Assembly: GCA_015665455.1 (NCBI GenBank) | Contig: JADFAD010000002.1 | Span: forward strand, 1 to 64,000 | DNA: 64,000 nt | Origin: Oceanospirillaceae bacterium | Lineage (GTDB): Bacteria > Pseudomonadota > Gammaproteobacteria > Pseudomonadales > Litoribrevibacteraceae | Direction: 5' to 3' | Shown: positions 48,820 to 57,576 of the stretch, one piece after another | Position numbering within the stretch: the first letter of the stretch is position 1 | How the letters are laid out: the number at the start of each line of letters is the position of its first letter | Position numbers and translations under genes: made by a program | The notes under the pieces: model-generated | Seen by the model: only the letters and a program-made list of their open reading frames with translations | Told to the model about the DNA's origin: nothing | The model's database searches: none

Positions 48820-48908
48820 AACCTTAAATACCTAGCTGATAAATTTATAATCCGCCGATCATCGGAATAAAAAACACGATAATGTATAAAACGTTCAGGC
48901 GCTAAACA

Positions 48909-49505
48909 TTAATGCAGCGTTTTCTTCTCTGCTGGGACAGGTTTCGCTTCTTTAACTTCCAACCCAGCCTGACGAAGCATAAGAACGCCTAAACGAACGT
49001 ATTCATACAGCTCGTACAAATCCTTTTCGTTTTCTTCTGACTCGCCTAACTGATCGTCCAACTGAGAGATAGAATGCAAATGATTCAATAACTCAACCAA
49101 TTCAGTGTCCAATTCAACTTTATGCTCAGAAGCCAAACCAAAACCAGAAATAAAACCACTGGACCAAACTGCCAGCGCATTTGCTCGTTCACCAAGATCA
49201 TAATCATCTGCAGGCATTAGCAACTGAAATTCATATTCATCAGAAGCAAGTGCATCACGAGTTTTTAAATGAACATCCTGCATGATGCCTTTAACCCGGT
49301 CCGTTAATACAGACGTATCCATATCAATAAGCTCTAACAGAGCAATCCATTCTTCCACACCTTTTTCTGGCGTTCTCACCAACATACCGACAAGAACACC
49401 ATGAACTTCAGAAGGTTCTTGTTGGATTTTAAGCTCTAAAAATACGTCCGCTAGGTCTTCAAATAGTTGATCAAAGTCGTTGTCTTGTTGCTCGTGATTC
49501 GTCAT
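48909..49505 (-). CDS. ygfB: UPF0149 family protein (YgfB-like)
   Basis: A 198-residue acidic, all-helical protein of the YgfB/YecA family: SEVHGVLVGMLVRTPEKGVEEWI at the N-terminal side, ERANALAVWSSGFISGFGLA in the centre, and YELYEYVRLGVLML near the end. In pseudomonads YgfB has been connected to control of a beta-lactamase regulatory pathway through AlpA; that cannot be assumed here. The acidic C-terminal SEC-type zinc tail of YecA is absent. The start has AGAGGC upstream and is divergent from the zapB-like gene. Confidence 0.88.
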   Translation of the reverse strand: MTNHEQQDNDFDQLFEDLADVFLELKIQQEPSEVHGVLVGMLVRTPEKGVEEWIALLELIDMDTSVLTDRVKGIMQDVHLKTRDALASDEYEFQLLMPADDYDLGERANALAVWSSGFISGFGLASEHKVELDTELVELLNHLHSISQLDDQLGESEENEKDLYELYEYVRLGVLMLRQAGLEVKEAKPVPAEKKTLH

Positions 49506-49708
49506 AAACTGCCTCTAATTTTCAATTTCGCTATCCTAGCATTACTCACACTATGGCACCACAAAGGGCCTAATCGAATTTGCCATACAGCCATATCTCT
49601 CAAAGACGTGAAAAAAACACAGAAATTGCAGTTCAAATTCGCATTGTAATTGACCATAATCTGTCACGGTTCTATAGTAGGTTTAGCCTTGAAGTAAGAA
49701 GATGCAAA

Positions 49709-49915
49709 ATGGAAAATTTGAGCTTCCCCGATCTAGAAGAAAAAGTTATCGAGCTAATTGGTAAATATGAAAACCTGCTCGAAGACAATAGAAAACTAAA
49801 AGAACACCAAGAAGCCTGGAAGTCTGAAAGGACGGTATTACTGCGTAAAAATGATTTGGCTCGAACGAAAGTCGAAGCTATGATTTCACGCCTCAAGGCA
49901 CTGGAGCAAGAATAA
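49709..49915 (+). CDS. TIGR02449 small coiled-coil protein (ZapB-like)
   Basis: A 68-residue protein that is almost entirely one coiled coil (LEEKVIELIGKYENLLEDNRKLKEHQ ... KVEAMISRLKALEQE in heptads; shown here in parts). The family sits directly before zapA in pseudomonads and relatives and resembles ZapB, the division-ring stabiliser that binds ZapA. The stop TAA abuts the zapA ATG with no gap, so the two are coupled. The frame is open further upstream, but ATG 49709 with AAGAAG-type ribosome site gives the conserved length. Confidence 0.85.
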   Translation: MENLSFPDLEEKVIELIGKYENLLEDNRKLKEHQEAWKSERTVLLRKNDLARTKVEAMISRLKALEQE

Positions 49916-50245
49916 ATGTCAGACACGGAAACGGTTAAGGTCAGCATTCTAGATAAGGAATATCTAGTCAACTGCCCTACTGATGCAAGAGCATCGTTGG
50001 AACAATCTGCCCGCCATCTTGATCATAAAATGCGTGAAATTCGGTCAACAGGTAAAGTCATAGGTCTTGAACGCATCGCAGTAATGGCAGCATTAAATAT
50101 TACTCACGAATCAATAGAACGAGATAAATCTCAAGGCGTTAGCCAAGACCAGCTAAAGCAATTATCTGATCGTTTGGATTCAGCCCTGACTCAGAACCAC
50201 CAATTACCACTGGATACAGATGCACCTGACCAAGGCAGTATTTAA
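49916..50245 (+). CDS. zapA: Cell division protein ZapA
   Basis: Cytoplasmic protein that bundles FtsZ filaments. The 109-residue product shows the ZapA N-terminal globular domain (VKVSILDKEYLVNCPTDARASLEQSARHLDHKMREIR), the GKVIGLERIAVMAALNITHE segment and a C-terminal helix. Starts immediately after the ZapB-like gene. The 6S RNA gene follows about 120 bp later, the order zapA-ssrS-fau conserved across gammaproteobacteria. Confidence 0.95.
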   Translation: MSDTETVKVSILDKEYLVNCPTDARASLEQSARHLDHKMREIRSTGKVIGLERIAVMAALNITHESIERDKSQGVSQDQLKQLSDRLDSALTQNHQLPLDTDAPDQGSI

Positions 50246-50330
50246 TCCATCCTGATTTACCCAATCATTCTATTGAGCTTAATCCCCCTTACAGCGGAAA
50301 CCAACTTAAACACTTGTTTACAACATTCCG

Positions 50331-50358
50331 CTGACAAATTTTTTGAACACGTTATAAT
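50331..50358 (+). promoter_or_regulatory. Sigma-70 promoter of 6S RNA
   Basis: CTGACA (50331-50336), a 16-bp spacer and a perfect TATAAT (50353-50358). The predicted start near 50365 coincides with the base of the closing stem of 6S RNA. Confidence 0.75.
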
Positions 50359-50364
50359 AGGCTT

Positions 50365-50543
50365 AAGTTCTGAAGTACTCGCCAGCTGACACGTTCCTCG
50401 AGCCGATAATCCTATTTTAGGAGGTTGACCGTGAGTGCTGTTGCGCATGTCCGCTTGACGGAAAGCCTTATGCATTTCGACAACCACCACCTTGAACCGT
50501 CGGGTTCAGGGGCACGTCGGCAGCGATACTTCGGGGCCTATTA
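50365..50543 (+). ncRNA. ssrS: 6S RNA
   Basis: RNA of about 180 nt that binds the sigma-70 RNA polymerase holoenzyme in stationary phase by imitating an open promoter. The 5' and 3' ends pair (CTGAAGTACTCGC with GCGATACTTCGG), the 5' side carries CCTCGAGCCGATA, and the 3' side has the conserved hairpin CACCTTGAACC/GGGTTCAGGGG. The central region is single-stranded in the usual position. Location between zapA and fau is the standard one. Exact ends are estimated from the promoter and the closing stem. Confidence 0.93.
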
Positions 50544-50556
50544 AGAGTTTTCCTTT

Positions 50557-51189
50557 ATGACAAAGCCCCTTCTATTAGAACAAAAAAGAACACTGAGAAA
50601 GCACCTCCGAGCGGAAAGAAATAAACTCTCTATCTTTCAGCAGCACAACGCAGCCCTCAGCACATCTCGTTCACTCAATCGTTCCCATCAATTCAAACGC
50701 AGTAAAAACATCGCCCTTTACCTAGCCAGTGATGGGGAGCTGAATTGTAAAATAGTCATAGACAAACTGATCTCTGAAGAAAAAAACGTATACCTACCGG
50801 TGCTTCACCCCATCAATCGACGGTTCTTATGGTTTATTAAATACGACCAACATACACCAATGCGCTTTAACCGTTTCGGCATTAAGGAACCGCAACTTTC
50901 CAGAAGTCGAATCTTAAACCCCAATCAACTGGATATAATCTGCATGCCATTGGTTGGCTTCGATCTAGAAGGAAATAGATTAGGGATGGGCGGGGGATTT
51001 TATGACACCACCCTAGAAAAAGTGGTTAATCAACGCTGGCAACCTACGCCTAAATTGATCGGATTAGCGCACTCATGCCAATTATCAAAAGATATCCCAA
51101 AAGAACCTTGGGACATTAAGCTCGATGAAATCATAACGCCCGATAAGAATATCAAGCCGTTAAAATCACGCTTAAATAGATGTGATTAA
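50557..51189 (+). CDS. fau: 5-formyltetrahydrofolate cyclo-ligase
   Basis: Converts 5-formyl-THF to methenyl-THF with ATP, removing the inhibitor that forms from the glycine/serine folate cycle. The 210-residue protein has the N-terminal KRTLRKHLRAERNKLS and the signature GFDLEGNRLGMGGGFYDTTLE. It lies 14 bp after the end of 6S RNA, so it may be co-transcribed from the ssrS promoter. Its stop codon overlaps the stop of the opposite-strand microprotein gene through a shared TTAA. Confidence 0.94.
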   Translation: MTKPLLLEQKRTLRKHLRAERNKLSIFQQHNAALSTSRSLNRSHQFKRSKNIALYLASDGELNCKIVIDKLISEEKNVYLPVLHPINRRFLWFIKYDQHTPMRFNRFGIKEPQLSRSRILNPNQLDIICMPLVGFDLEGNRLGMGGGFYDTTLEKVVNQRWQPTPKLIGLAHSCQLSKDIPKEPWDIKLDEIITPDKNIKPLKSRLNRCD

Positions 51190-51344
51190 AAGTCGTCTGG
51201 AAACTCGAAGCTTACGTCCGGGGATGTCACCATCAAACCTGGCGTATCGTGCTCAATGGAGGCCGTTTTTGCCAAGCCACTGATCAAAAGGCCGATGACA
51301 AACAACGTAATTAAAGTAATGATTAAATCTGGTTTTTTTCGCAT
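51186..51344 (-). CDS. 52-residue predicted membrane microprotein
   Basis: A short ORF reading MRKKPDLIITLITLFVIGLL and then a polar tail ending EFPDDF. It has a basic start (RKK), one hydrophobic helix (about residues 7-25) and an acidic C-terminus, which predicts a single-pass inner-membrane protein with the tail in the periplasm. A good sigma-70 promoter lies 29 bases upstream. The ribosome site is weak. It is convergent with fau, sharing TTAA at the stops. I do not recognise a family; support is the promoter, the codon pattern and the membrane topology. Confidence 0.62.
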   Translation of the reverse strand: MRKKPDLIITLITLFVIGLLISGLAKTASIEHDTPGLMVTSPDVSFEFPDDF

Positions 51345-51372
51345 TTTAGACAAACATTATAATTTTTGGGAT

Positions 51373-51401
51373 GTTATATAAGAATAAATCATTAGCGTCA
51401 A
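51373..51401 (-). promoter_or_regulatory. Sigma-70 promoter of the microprotein gene
   Basis: On the minus strand TTGACG (51401-51396), a 17-bp spacer and TATAAC (51378-51373) match the consensus at 5 of 6 in both hexamers, predicting a start near 51366, about 22 bases before the ATG. Confidence 0.62.
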
Positions 51402-51406
51402 ATTAT

Positions 51407-51422
51407 TGTGATCCAAATCACC
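51407..51422. promoter_or_regulatory. CRP/Vfr-like site
   Basis: TGTGATCCAAATCACC fits the CRP consensus TGTGA-N6-TCACA at 9 of 10 fixed positions. It lies about 48 bases upstream of the predicted microprotein transcript start and 50 bases before the EVE-gene ATG, so either gene could be the target. Confidence 0.45.
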
Positions 51423-51471
51423 TCAACACACACAGATACATCTTCAAACATCCAATTACAAAGGTATCCGC

Positions 51472-51930
51472 ATGCAGCATTGGTTAGTCAAATCTGAACC
51501 TGACAGCTTCAGCATTGATGATTTAATACGCAAAAAAGACCAAACCGAAATGTGGGATGGAGTAAGAAACTACCAAGCCCGTAACAACTTAAAAAAGATG
51601 GACATTGGAGATTCAGTCTTTTTCTACCATTCGAGCTGTAAGCAGCCCGCTATCGTAGGCATTGCTGAAGTCGTTACTTCTCACTACCCCGATCCAACTG
51701 CATCTAACCCGGAGCACTCGGGTTTTGACCCAAAACACTCAGACTCAAAACCTAAATGGTATGTGGTTGACCTGAAACACAAACAAAAGTTCAATCGTCC
51801 GATACCATTATCCTGGATTAAACAGCAGTCTGAACTGAGTGAAATATCATTAATTAGCAAAGGATCACGTTTAAGCGTGATGCCAATTGAAGCGTCTCAT
51901 TGGCAATACATCCTAGATAACGCAAAATAA
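51472..51930 (+). CDS. EVE-domain protein
   Basis: A 152-residue protein consisting of one EVE domain: WLVKSEPDSFSIDDL, MWDGVRNYQARNNLKKMDIGDSVFFYHSS, and PAIVGIAEVV. The EVE fold is a PUA-like pocket that binds modified bases (for example methylcytosine or hydroxymethylcytosine derivatives) in DNA or RNA. Bacterial members of this type occur with housekeeping genes near fau/ssrS rather than with restriction systems; no modification or nuclease gene is adjacent. No signal peptide. Confidence 0.9.
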   Translation: MQHWLVKSEPDSFSIDDLIRKKDQTEMWDGVRNYQARNNLKKMDIGDSVFFYHSSCKQPAIVGIAEVVTSHYPDPTASNPEHSGFDPKHSDSKPKWYVVDLKHKQKFNRPIPLSWIKQQSELSEISLISKGSRLSVMPIEASHWQYILDNAK

Positions 51931-52113
51931 TCACGACTAAATGCAACTTGAAGTACGATGTACACTTGAATCTTCATCAAAAGCACCCATTTATAAGAGT
52001 TAACAAATAAAAACGCATACTTTCTCTGTCAGCCTTTGTTGTTAAGTTTTCTCTTTATTTGCTGACATGAACGTTAAAATTTAATGGGAACGAACAGGAC
52101 CTATAGGATAGAT

Positions 52114-54450
52114 ATGGATCGTATATATAAAGCCATTGCCACTGAACTGAACATCCGTCTGCAACAAGTTGAAGCATCCGTTGCTTTATTGGATGAAGGC
52201 GCAACTGTCCCATTTATCGCTCGTTACCGAAAAGAGATTACTGGGGCTCTGGATGACAGCCAACTGAGATCCCTAGAAGAGCGTCTTCGTTATTTACGTG
52301 AACTGGAAGAACGTAGATCTGCCATCCTGAAAAGCATCGATGAACAAGGCAAACTCACAGACGAACTGGCGAAAGATATTCAATCCGCCGATACCAAGAA
52401 CCGCCTTGAAGATTTGTACCTGCCTTACAAAAAGAAGCGTCGTACCAAGGCACAAATTGCTCGTGAAGCAGGATTAGAGCCTCTCGCTGATGTATTATAT
52501 GAAATTCCATCAAGCAACCCAGAACAAGAATCTTCGAATTACCTGGATCCTGAAAATGGCATCGAAGATTCAAAAGCGGCTCTAGACGGCGCAAAATACA
52601 TATTAATGGAGCGCTTCAGTGAAAATGCCAACCTCCTTGAGAAATTAAGAACCTTCTTATGGCAAGACGGCACCCTAAGTGTCCGAGTGATCGAAGGTAA
52701 AGAAAATGAAGGGGCTAAATTCCGAGATTACTTCGAACACGATGAGCCCCTAAAATCCGTACCAAGCCATCGAGCGCTTGCTATTTTGCGTGGTCGAAAT
52801 GAAGGAGTCTTAAGTTTTAGCATTGTTGCGGGAAATCCCGAGCTAAAACGCTCTCCATGTGAACAAATTATCGCTGATTTCTGGCTCATCGAAGACAAAG
52901 GCCGATCAGCAGACACTTGGCTTCAAGAGGTAGTTCGTTGGACTTGGCGCGTAAAATTACTTACTCATTTAGAAACAGAGTTAATGAGTAAAATACGTGA
53001 AACAGCTGAACAAGAAGCAATTAAGGTATTTTCCCAGAACCTAAAGGATCTATTATTAGCTGCGCCTGCAGGCCCTAGAGCAACCTTAGGTCTAGATCCC
53101 GGTTTCCGATCAGGCGTAAAAGTCGCTGTCATTGATACAACAGGAAAAGTCGTCGACCACGGCGCCATTTTCCCGCACGAGCCTCAACGTCAATGGGATA
53201 AATCCCTTCAAGTACTGGCTGCGCTTTGTAAAAAACATTCAATTGATCTAATCAGTATCGGTAACGGCACCGCGTCTCGTGAGACGGATAAATTGGCTGG
53301 AGAACTGATCAAAAAGCATCCTGAATTAAAGCTAACCAAGATCGTTGTCAGTGAAGCTGGCGCTTCTGTATACTCTGCCTCTGAATTTGCTGCGAAAGAG
53401 TTTCCTGATTTAGATGTAACCATTCGAGGGGCTGTTTCAATCGCAAGAAGGCTGCAAGATCCATTAGCCGAATTGGTAAAAATCGAACCAAAGTCCATTG
53501 GTGTGGGTCAGTACCAGCACGATGTTAGCCAAGTAGAACTGGCGCGCAGCCTTGATACGGTCATTGAAGATTGTGTAAACGGCGTGGGAGTGGACTTAAA
53601 TACGGCATCAGCGCCCTTGTTAACACGCGTGTCAGGCTTGAACAGTACCATTGCTAACAACATCATCACGCACCGAGACATTCACGGTAAATTTGAAACG
53701 CGTAAACAACTTAAAGATGTTGCACGTTTAGGCCCAAAGGCCTTCGAACAAGCCGCAGGTTTCTTGCGAATAATGAATGGTACGAACCCTCTGGATTCTT
53801 CATGCGTTCACCCTGAAGCTTACAGTGTCGTTACTGAAATTTCAGCCAATCAAGAAGCGGATATAAAGTCGCTTATGGGAGACACCTCCACATTACGCGC
53901 TGTTAATGCAGAGCGCTTTGTGAATGAGAAATTCGGCCTTCCAACCATCAAAGACATCTTAAAAGAACTGGAAAAACCGGGCCGAGATCCACGTCCTGAG
54001 TTTAAGGCAGCAACCTTTTTAGAGGGTGTCGAAAAAATCTCAGACCTTAGAGACAACATGATCCTCGAAGGCGTTGTAACCAACGTGACGAACTTTGGGG
54101 CTTTTGTTGACGTAGGCGTACACCAAGATGGTTTGGTTCATATATCCGCTATGTCAGACACCTTCATCAGTGACCCTCGCCAAATTGTAAAAGCAGGAGA
54201 CATTGTCAAAGTTAAGGTCATGGAAGTGGATGCAGCGAGAAAGCGCATTGGCTTATCCATGCGTATGAGCGATGACGCTAATGAGCAATCAGAAAAACGC
54301 TCAGGGAACTCAGCAGGAGCATCAAAGCCTGCACGACCGGCACAGCGTAAACACATGTCGACACAGCCAGAAAGTAACTCAAATAACACCATGGCCGCTT
54401 TATTTGCTCAAGCGAAGAGTAAGCCACAAAAGGGGAAAAAACGCTTATAA
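52114..54450 (+). CDS. tex: Tex-family transcription accessory protein
   Basis: Conserved nucleic-acid-binding protein related to eukaryotic Spt6. The 778-residue protein has the N-terminal Tex domain ([17 protein letters not shown]), a YqgF-like RNase H fold ([16 protein letters not shown]), a helix-hairpin-helix pair (about 490-560) and a C-terminal S1 RNA-binding domain (about 645-720, [19 protein letters not shown]). A Lys/Pro/Ser-rich tail follows. ATG 52114 with AGGATAG upstream matches the family start; an in-frame ATG ten codons earlier has no ribosome site. A clear terminator follows. Confidence 0.95.
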   Translation: MDRIYKAIATELNIRLQQVEASVALLDEGATVPFIARYRKEITGALDDSQLRSLEERLRYLRELEERRSAILKSIDEQGKLTDELAKDIQSADTKNRLEDLYLPYKKKRRTKAQIAREAGLEPLADVLYEIPSSNPEQESSNYLDPENGIEDSKAALDGAKYILMERFSENANLLEKLRTFLWQDGTLSVRVIEGKENEGAKFRDYFEHDEPLKSVPSHRALAILRGRNEGVLSFSIVAGNPELKRSPCEQIIADFWLIEDKGRSADTWLQEVVRWTWRVKLLTHLETELMSKIRETAEQEAIKVFSQNLKDLLLAAPAGPRATLGLDPGFRSGVKVAVIDTTGKVVDHGAIFPHEPQRQWDKSLQVLAALCKKHSIDLISIGNGTASRETDKLAGELIKKHPELKLTKIVVSEAGASVYSASEFAAKEFPDLDVTIRGAVSIARRLQDPLAELVKIEPKSIGVGQYQHDVSQVELARSLDTVIEDCVNGVGVDLNTASAPLLTRVSGLNSTIANNIITHRDIHGKFETRKQLKDVARLGPKAFEQAAGFLRIMNGTNPLDSSCVHPEAYSVVTEISANQEADIKSLMGDTSTLRAVNAERFVNEKFGLPTIKDILKELEKPGRDPRPEFKAATFLEGVEKISDLRDNMILEGVVTNVTNFGAFVDVGVHQDGLVHISAMSDTFISDPRQIVKAGDIVKVKVMEVDAARKRIGLSMRMSDDANEQSEKRSGNSAGASKPARPAQRKHMSTQPESNSNNTMAALFAQAKSKPQKGKKRL

Positions 54451-54455
54451 CGGAT

Positions 54456-54494
54456 GTTGCAGCCAACTATTTTTATAAAGGCTGCAACTTTTTA
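54456..54494 (+). terminator. Terminator of tex
   Basis: GTTGCAGCC and GGCTGCAAC form a 9-bp perfect stem with a 15-nt AT-rich loop followed by a T run, 6 bases after the stop codon. Confidence 0.88.
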
Positions 54495-54568
54495 CGAAGT
54501 TATGAGTCGTAAACCAACTTGGTTGGCCTAAATATAATTACCGTCTAACCTCTGTATCAATATTTGTA

Positions 54569-56161
54569 ATGTTTGCTAAAGGAAATAGTGCTTTGCCACA
54601 TATAAACCCTGCCCATTATTCTCAATTCCAGACAGTCGAATTTAGCACTGAGTTCTCAGGAATTCGTCGAGGGCTGGAAAAAGAAGGCCTAAGAGTTAAT
54701 CAATCCGGTGTAATTTCTCAGAAAGACCACCCGACAGCATTAGGTTCTGCGCTCACTCACCCAGACATTACTACGGATTACTCTGAAGCCTTATTGGAGT
54801 TTATTACTCCGGCCTTAGATAACCCAAATCATGTTGCAGACTATCTGTATAAGCTCCATGCCTTTACTCAGCAAAATATTGGTGAGGAAATGATATGGGG
54901 GTGCAGTATGCCCTGCCACATAGCAAACGAATTAGACATTCGTATTGCTGAATACGGAAGTTCGAACGTTGGCCAATTAAAGCATGTCTATCGTCATGGG
55001 CTTTGGCACCGGTACGGTCGTCTGATGCAAAGCATTGCAGGCATTCATTATAACTTTTCAATGCCTGACTCATTCTGGCCAAAGTACCAATCATTACTTG
55101 GCGACCAACAATCACTCCAAGATTTTCGTTCTGAACGGTATTTCGCTCTGATTCGAAACTTTAAACGCTACTCTTGGCTATTAATATATTTATTTGGTGC
55201 CTCACCGGCCATCTCTTCAAGCTTCATTGATGGGCGTAAACATCAACTCACCGGAAAAGCCAAAGATACCTTATTCGCGCCTAAAGGCACCTCTTTGAGA
55301 ATGAGCGACTTAGGCTATCAAAACAGCGCTCAGTCAGACTTAACGGTGTGTTACAACAGCTTAGACAATTACAGCACAACGTTAAACCACGCAGTTAAGA
55401 CACCTTACCTGCCCTACAAAGAGTTGGGTATGACCAATGAGCACGGTCAGTTCAAACAACTTAACACCAATATTCTGCAGATAGAAAATGAGTTCTACAG
55501 CGATATTCGGCCAAAGAGAACTGCGCAAGGGGAAGAAAAACCTTTGGAGGCGCTCTCTAACAGAGGCGTTGAGTACATAGAAGTCCGTTGTTTGGATATC
55601 AACCCATTCATCACGACAGGTATTGATGCTCGACAAATTTCGTTTATGGATACCTTCTTAACGTTTTGCTTGCTTGCTGACAGCCCGGAAGTTGATCCAG
55701 AAGAATGTAAGCGCCTTTCCCAAAACATGGTAGGCATGGCTTACCAAGGAAATGACCCAGCTCAAACAATCAAACTGGAAGGTAAAACCTACAGCATCAA
55801 AGAAAAAGGTAAGGTCGTTTTTGAACAATTACAAAAGGTAGCTCACTTATTAGATCAGAATAATCTCGACGCATCTTATTCTGACAGTGTTGCTCATTAT
55901 CAAAACTTCTTAAGCGAGCCTGAAGGTCTTCCTTCCCACGAACAAATCCAATGGATGACTGATAACAACGCCAGTTTTCAAGATTTTGGCATTGAAATCA
56001 GTCAAAAGCATGCAAAAGAATTACGTGAAACTGAACTGAATGATCAATATGTCGATGAAATGGTCAAAAAAAGCCAACTTTCGTTGGGTAAGCAGCAGGA
56101 AGCAGAAAACTCAGAAAAAGCTTTATTTAGTAACTACTTAAAGGACTTTTCTAACAGATAA
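54569..56161 (+). CDS. gshA: Glutamate-cysteine ligase
   Basis: First step of glutathione synthesis, joining glutamate and cysteine with ATP. The 530-residue protein is of the gammaproteobacterial GshA type: RRGLEKEGLRVN, TTDYSEALLEFITPA, MPCHIANELDIRIAEYGSSNVG, IAGIHYNFSMPD, and YIEVRCLDINPF. The ATG at 54569 has no clear ribosome site; a TTG eight codons downstream follows AAAGGAA and is an alternative start. It is preceded by the tex terminator, so it has its own promoter. Confidence 0.95.
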   Translation: MFAKGNSALPHINPAHYSQFQTVEFSTEFSGIRRGLEKEGLRVNQSGVISQKDHPTALGSALTHPDITTDYSEALLEFITPALDNPNHVADYLYKLHAFTQQNIGEEMIWGCSMPCHIANELDIRIAEYGSSNVGQLKHVYRHGLWHRYGRLMQSIAGIHYNFSMPDSFWPKYQSLLGDQQSLQDFRSERYFALIRNFKRYSWLLIYLFGASPAISSSFIDGRKHQLTGKAKDTLFAPKGTSLRMSDLGYQNSAQSDLTVCYNSLDNYSTTLNHAVKTPYLPYKELGMTNEHGQFKQLNTNILQIENEFYSDIRPKRTAQGEEKPLEALSNRGVEYIEVRCLDINPFITTGIDARQISFMDTFLTFCLLADSPEVDPEECKRLSQNMVGMAYQGNDPAQTIKLEGKTYSIKEKGKVVFEQLQKVAHLLDQNNLDASYSDSVAHYQNFLSEPEGLPSHEQIQWMTDNNASFQDFGIEISQKHAKELRETELNDQYVDEMVKKSQLSLGKQQEAENSEKALFSNYLKDFSNR

Positions 56162-56174
56162 CATCAAAATAACT

Positions 56175-56202
56175 TGTGAAACTTCACATTTATTTATTAT
56201 TT
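56175..56202 (+). terminator. Weak terminator after gshA
   Basis: TGTGA-AACT-TCACA followed by TTTATTTATTATTT, 13 bases after the gshA stop. The stem is only five pairs and AT-rich, so it may instead be a palindromic operator in the rmf promoter region. Confidence 0.35.
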
Positions 56203-56233
56203 GACTACACACTCTATTTTTTTTTGCTAGAGT
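56201..56233 (+). promoter_or_regulatory. Possible rmf promoter with sigma-S-like -10
   Basis: TTGACT (56201-56206) is followed after an unusual distance by TGCTAGAGTTA (56225-56235), which resembles the extended -10 of stationary-phase promoters (CTA with an upstream G). Consistent with known growth-phase control of rmf, but the spacing is not ideal. Confidence 0.3.
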
Positions 56234-56292
56234 TACAAACTGTAAATTAATTGTAACCTATTGTTTCTATTGGCGAAACGGAGTGTTTCATT

Positions 56293-56481
56293 TTGTTAAA
56301 CGATAAAGATTACTCGATAGAATCTATGGATAAAGCCTACCGACGTGGCTATATGACAGGTGTAACAGGCAACCGTGAAAACTGTCCGTATTCTACAGAT
56401 GTTATGATTGCAGCTTGGGAAGCTGGCCGAGATGATGGTCACGAATACTTCGAAGAACATCAGGAGCGTTTAAGCGCATAG
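56293..56481 (+). CDS. rmf: Ribosome modulation factor
   Basis: Small protein that pairs 70S ribosomes into inactive 100S dimers in stationary phase. The 62-residue product contains the conserved core MDKAYRRGYMTGVTGN and CPYSTDVMIAAWEAGRDDG, matching the RGYxAGxxGxxxxxCPY and W..GWREA pattern of Rmf. The start appears to be TTG at 56293 with GGAG nine bases upstream; the next ATG (56326) has no ribosome site. The N- and C-terminal ends differ from E. coli Rmf, and the net charge is acidic rather than basic, which is unusual. Confidence 0.86.
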   Translation: MLNDKDYSIESMDKAYRRGYMTGVTGNRENCPYSTDVMIAAWEAGRDDGHEYFEEHQERLSA

Positions 56482-56519
56482 ATTACAATCTATCCCTTAA
56501 CTCGCTCCCATTCCCTTCC

Positions 56520-56909
56520 TTATTCTTGCACGACAAACTCAGTAAACAATACATCTTCTACTAAGGCTTCGCCTTCTTCTTCAGTCAAAAACGCTTGAAC
56601 CGACGTCAAAATATCGCTCAACATTTGTTTTTTCGCTTCTGCGGTACGCACTGTTTCAACTTCCTGTCTAACCAACTGACGAATAATTAAATCTCGAATG
56701 AAAGGCTCATGTTTTCTTACTTTAGTTGCAGTCGTATCGTCTGCTACTTTCATTGATACATTCACTCGTAAATAGCTCAATTTCGGCTTTTCAGGGTCAC
56801 CAAAATTTGTTGTAAAGTGCTCATCGAATGTCACGTAAGATACGGCATGAACAGGCCCTGTCGCCAGTAAAACCAAGGCACTCAACAATAGTAGGCAACG
56901 CTTAAACAT
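56520..56909 (-). CDS. FliL-like exported protein
   Basis: A 129-residue protein with an N-terminal signal or anchor (residues 5-22, LLLLSALVLLATGPVHA) and a FliL-like domain: LSYLRVNVSMKVADD, HEPFIRDLIIRQLVRQEVETVRTAEAKKQMLSDI, ending VEDVLFTEFVVQ. FliL proteins surround flagellar stators, but no flagellar genes are nearby and the protein looks secreted rather than membrane-anchored, so it may act on another envelope complex. ATG 56909 with GGAGAAGAGAG upstream is chosen over a start five codons earlier. Divergent from dsbB. Confidence 0.8.
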   Translation of the reverse strand: MFKRCLLLLSALVLLATGPVHAVSYVTFDEHFTTNFGDPEKPKLSYLRVNVSMKVADDTTATKVRKHEPFIRDLIIRQLVRQEVETVRTAEAKKQMLSDILTSVQAFLTEEEGEALVEDVLFTEFVVQE

Positions 56910-57033
56910 CTCTCTTCTCCACAATAGTATTCAAGAAGCATAGTTTATGTCATTTAAGTTATTGAACTAAATGAGTAAACTCATCTCTAATTCTCATTTA
57001 TAACGCTATCAGGCTAACAGGAAAATACCAACT

Positions 57034-57546
57034 ATGTTTTTTCTCTCTAACTTAAGAGTATTGTCTGCGATCACAGTACTTGTATCCATTGCGCTTCTTG
57101 CGTCAGCTTACTATTTCGAACTCGTGCTTGAATTAGAGCCCTGCCCCATGTGCATAATGCAGCGTATCGTCGTCCTAGCTCTGGGTTGTATCGCCTTAGT
57201 TGCATTTTTTCATAATCCCTCAAACAGCACAGGCCGTAAGGTTTATGCATCCATTGCTGGCATAACAAGCATCATAGGCGTTGCCATTGCTGTCCGTCAT
57301 AGTTGGATTCAAGCATTCCCACCAGAAGACATTCCTAGTTGCGGTGCGCCTCTCGACTACATGCTCGAAATTATGCCCTTCCAAGAAGTACTTTCTGCCA
57401 TGTTAACAGGCACTGCATCATGCACAGATATCAGTTGGAATTTCCTTGGTTTAACCATGCCGAATTGGATGATCATCGTATTTATCGGTTATGGAATTTA
57501 TTCAATTCTGGTTTGGCTGAGTAAAAATGTTGACAAGCCTCTTTGA
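57034..57546 (+). CDS. dsbB: Disulfide bond formation protein B
   Basis: Inner-membrane quinone reductase that re-oxidises DsbA. The 170-residue, four-helix protein has the periplasmic cysteine pairs C37/C40 (ELEPCPMCIMQR) and C103/C130 (IPSCGAPLDY, TASCTDIS) at the same spacing as E. coli DsbB, and the Arg after the first pair that contacts quinone. It is followed by rsd on the same strand after 145 bp, the pseudomonad arrangement. Confidence 0.95.
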   Translation: MFFLSNLRVLSAITVLVSIALLASAYYFELVLELEPCPMCIMQRIVVLALGCIALVAFFHNPSNSTGRKVYASIAGITSIIGVAIAVRHSWIQAFPPEDIPSCGAPLDYMLEIMPFQEVLSAMLTGTASCTDISWNFLGLTMPNWMIIVFIGYGIYSILVWLSKNVDKPL

Positions 57547-57576
57547 AAATCATTAGAGTTTGGTTATACAAAAGAA

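Noticed and set aside
51472-51930. EVE protein as part of a defence island
   Set aside because: EVE domains can occur in modification-dependent restriction systems, but neighbours here (fau, tex) are housekeeping and no nuclease or methyltransferase is adjacent.
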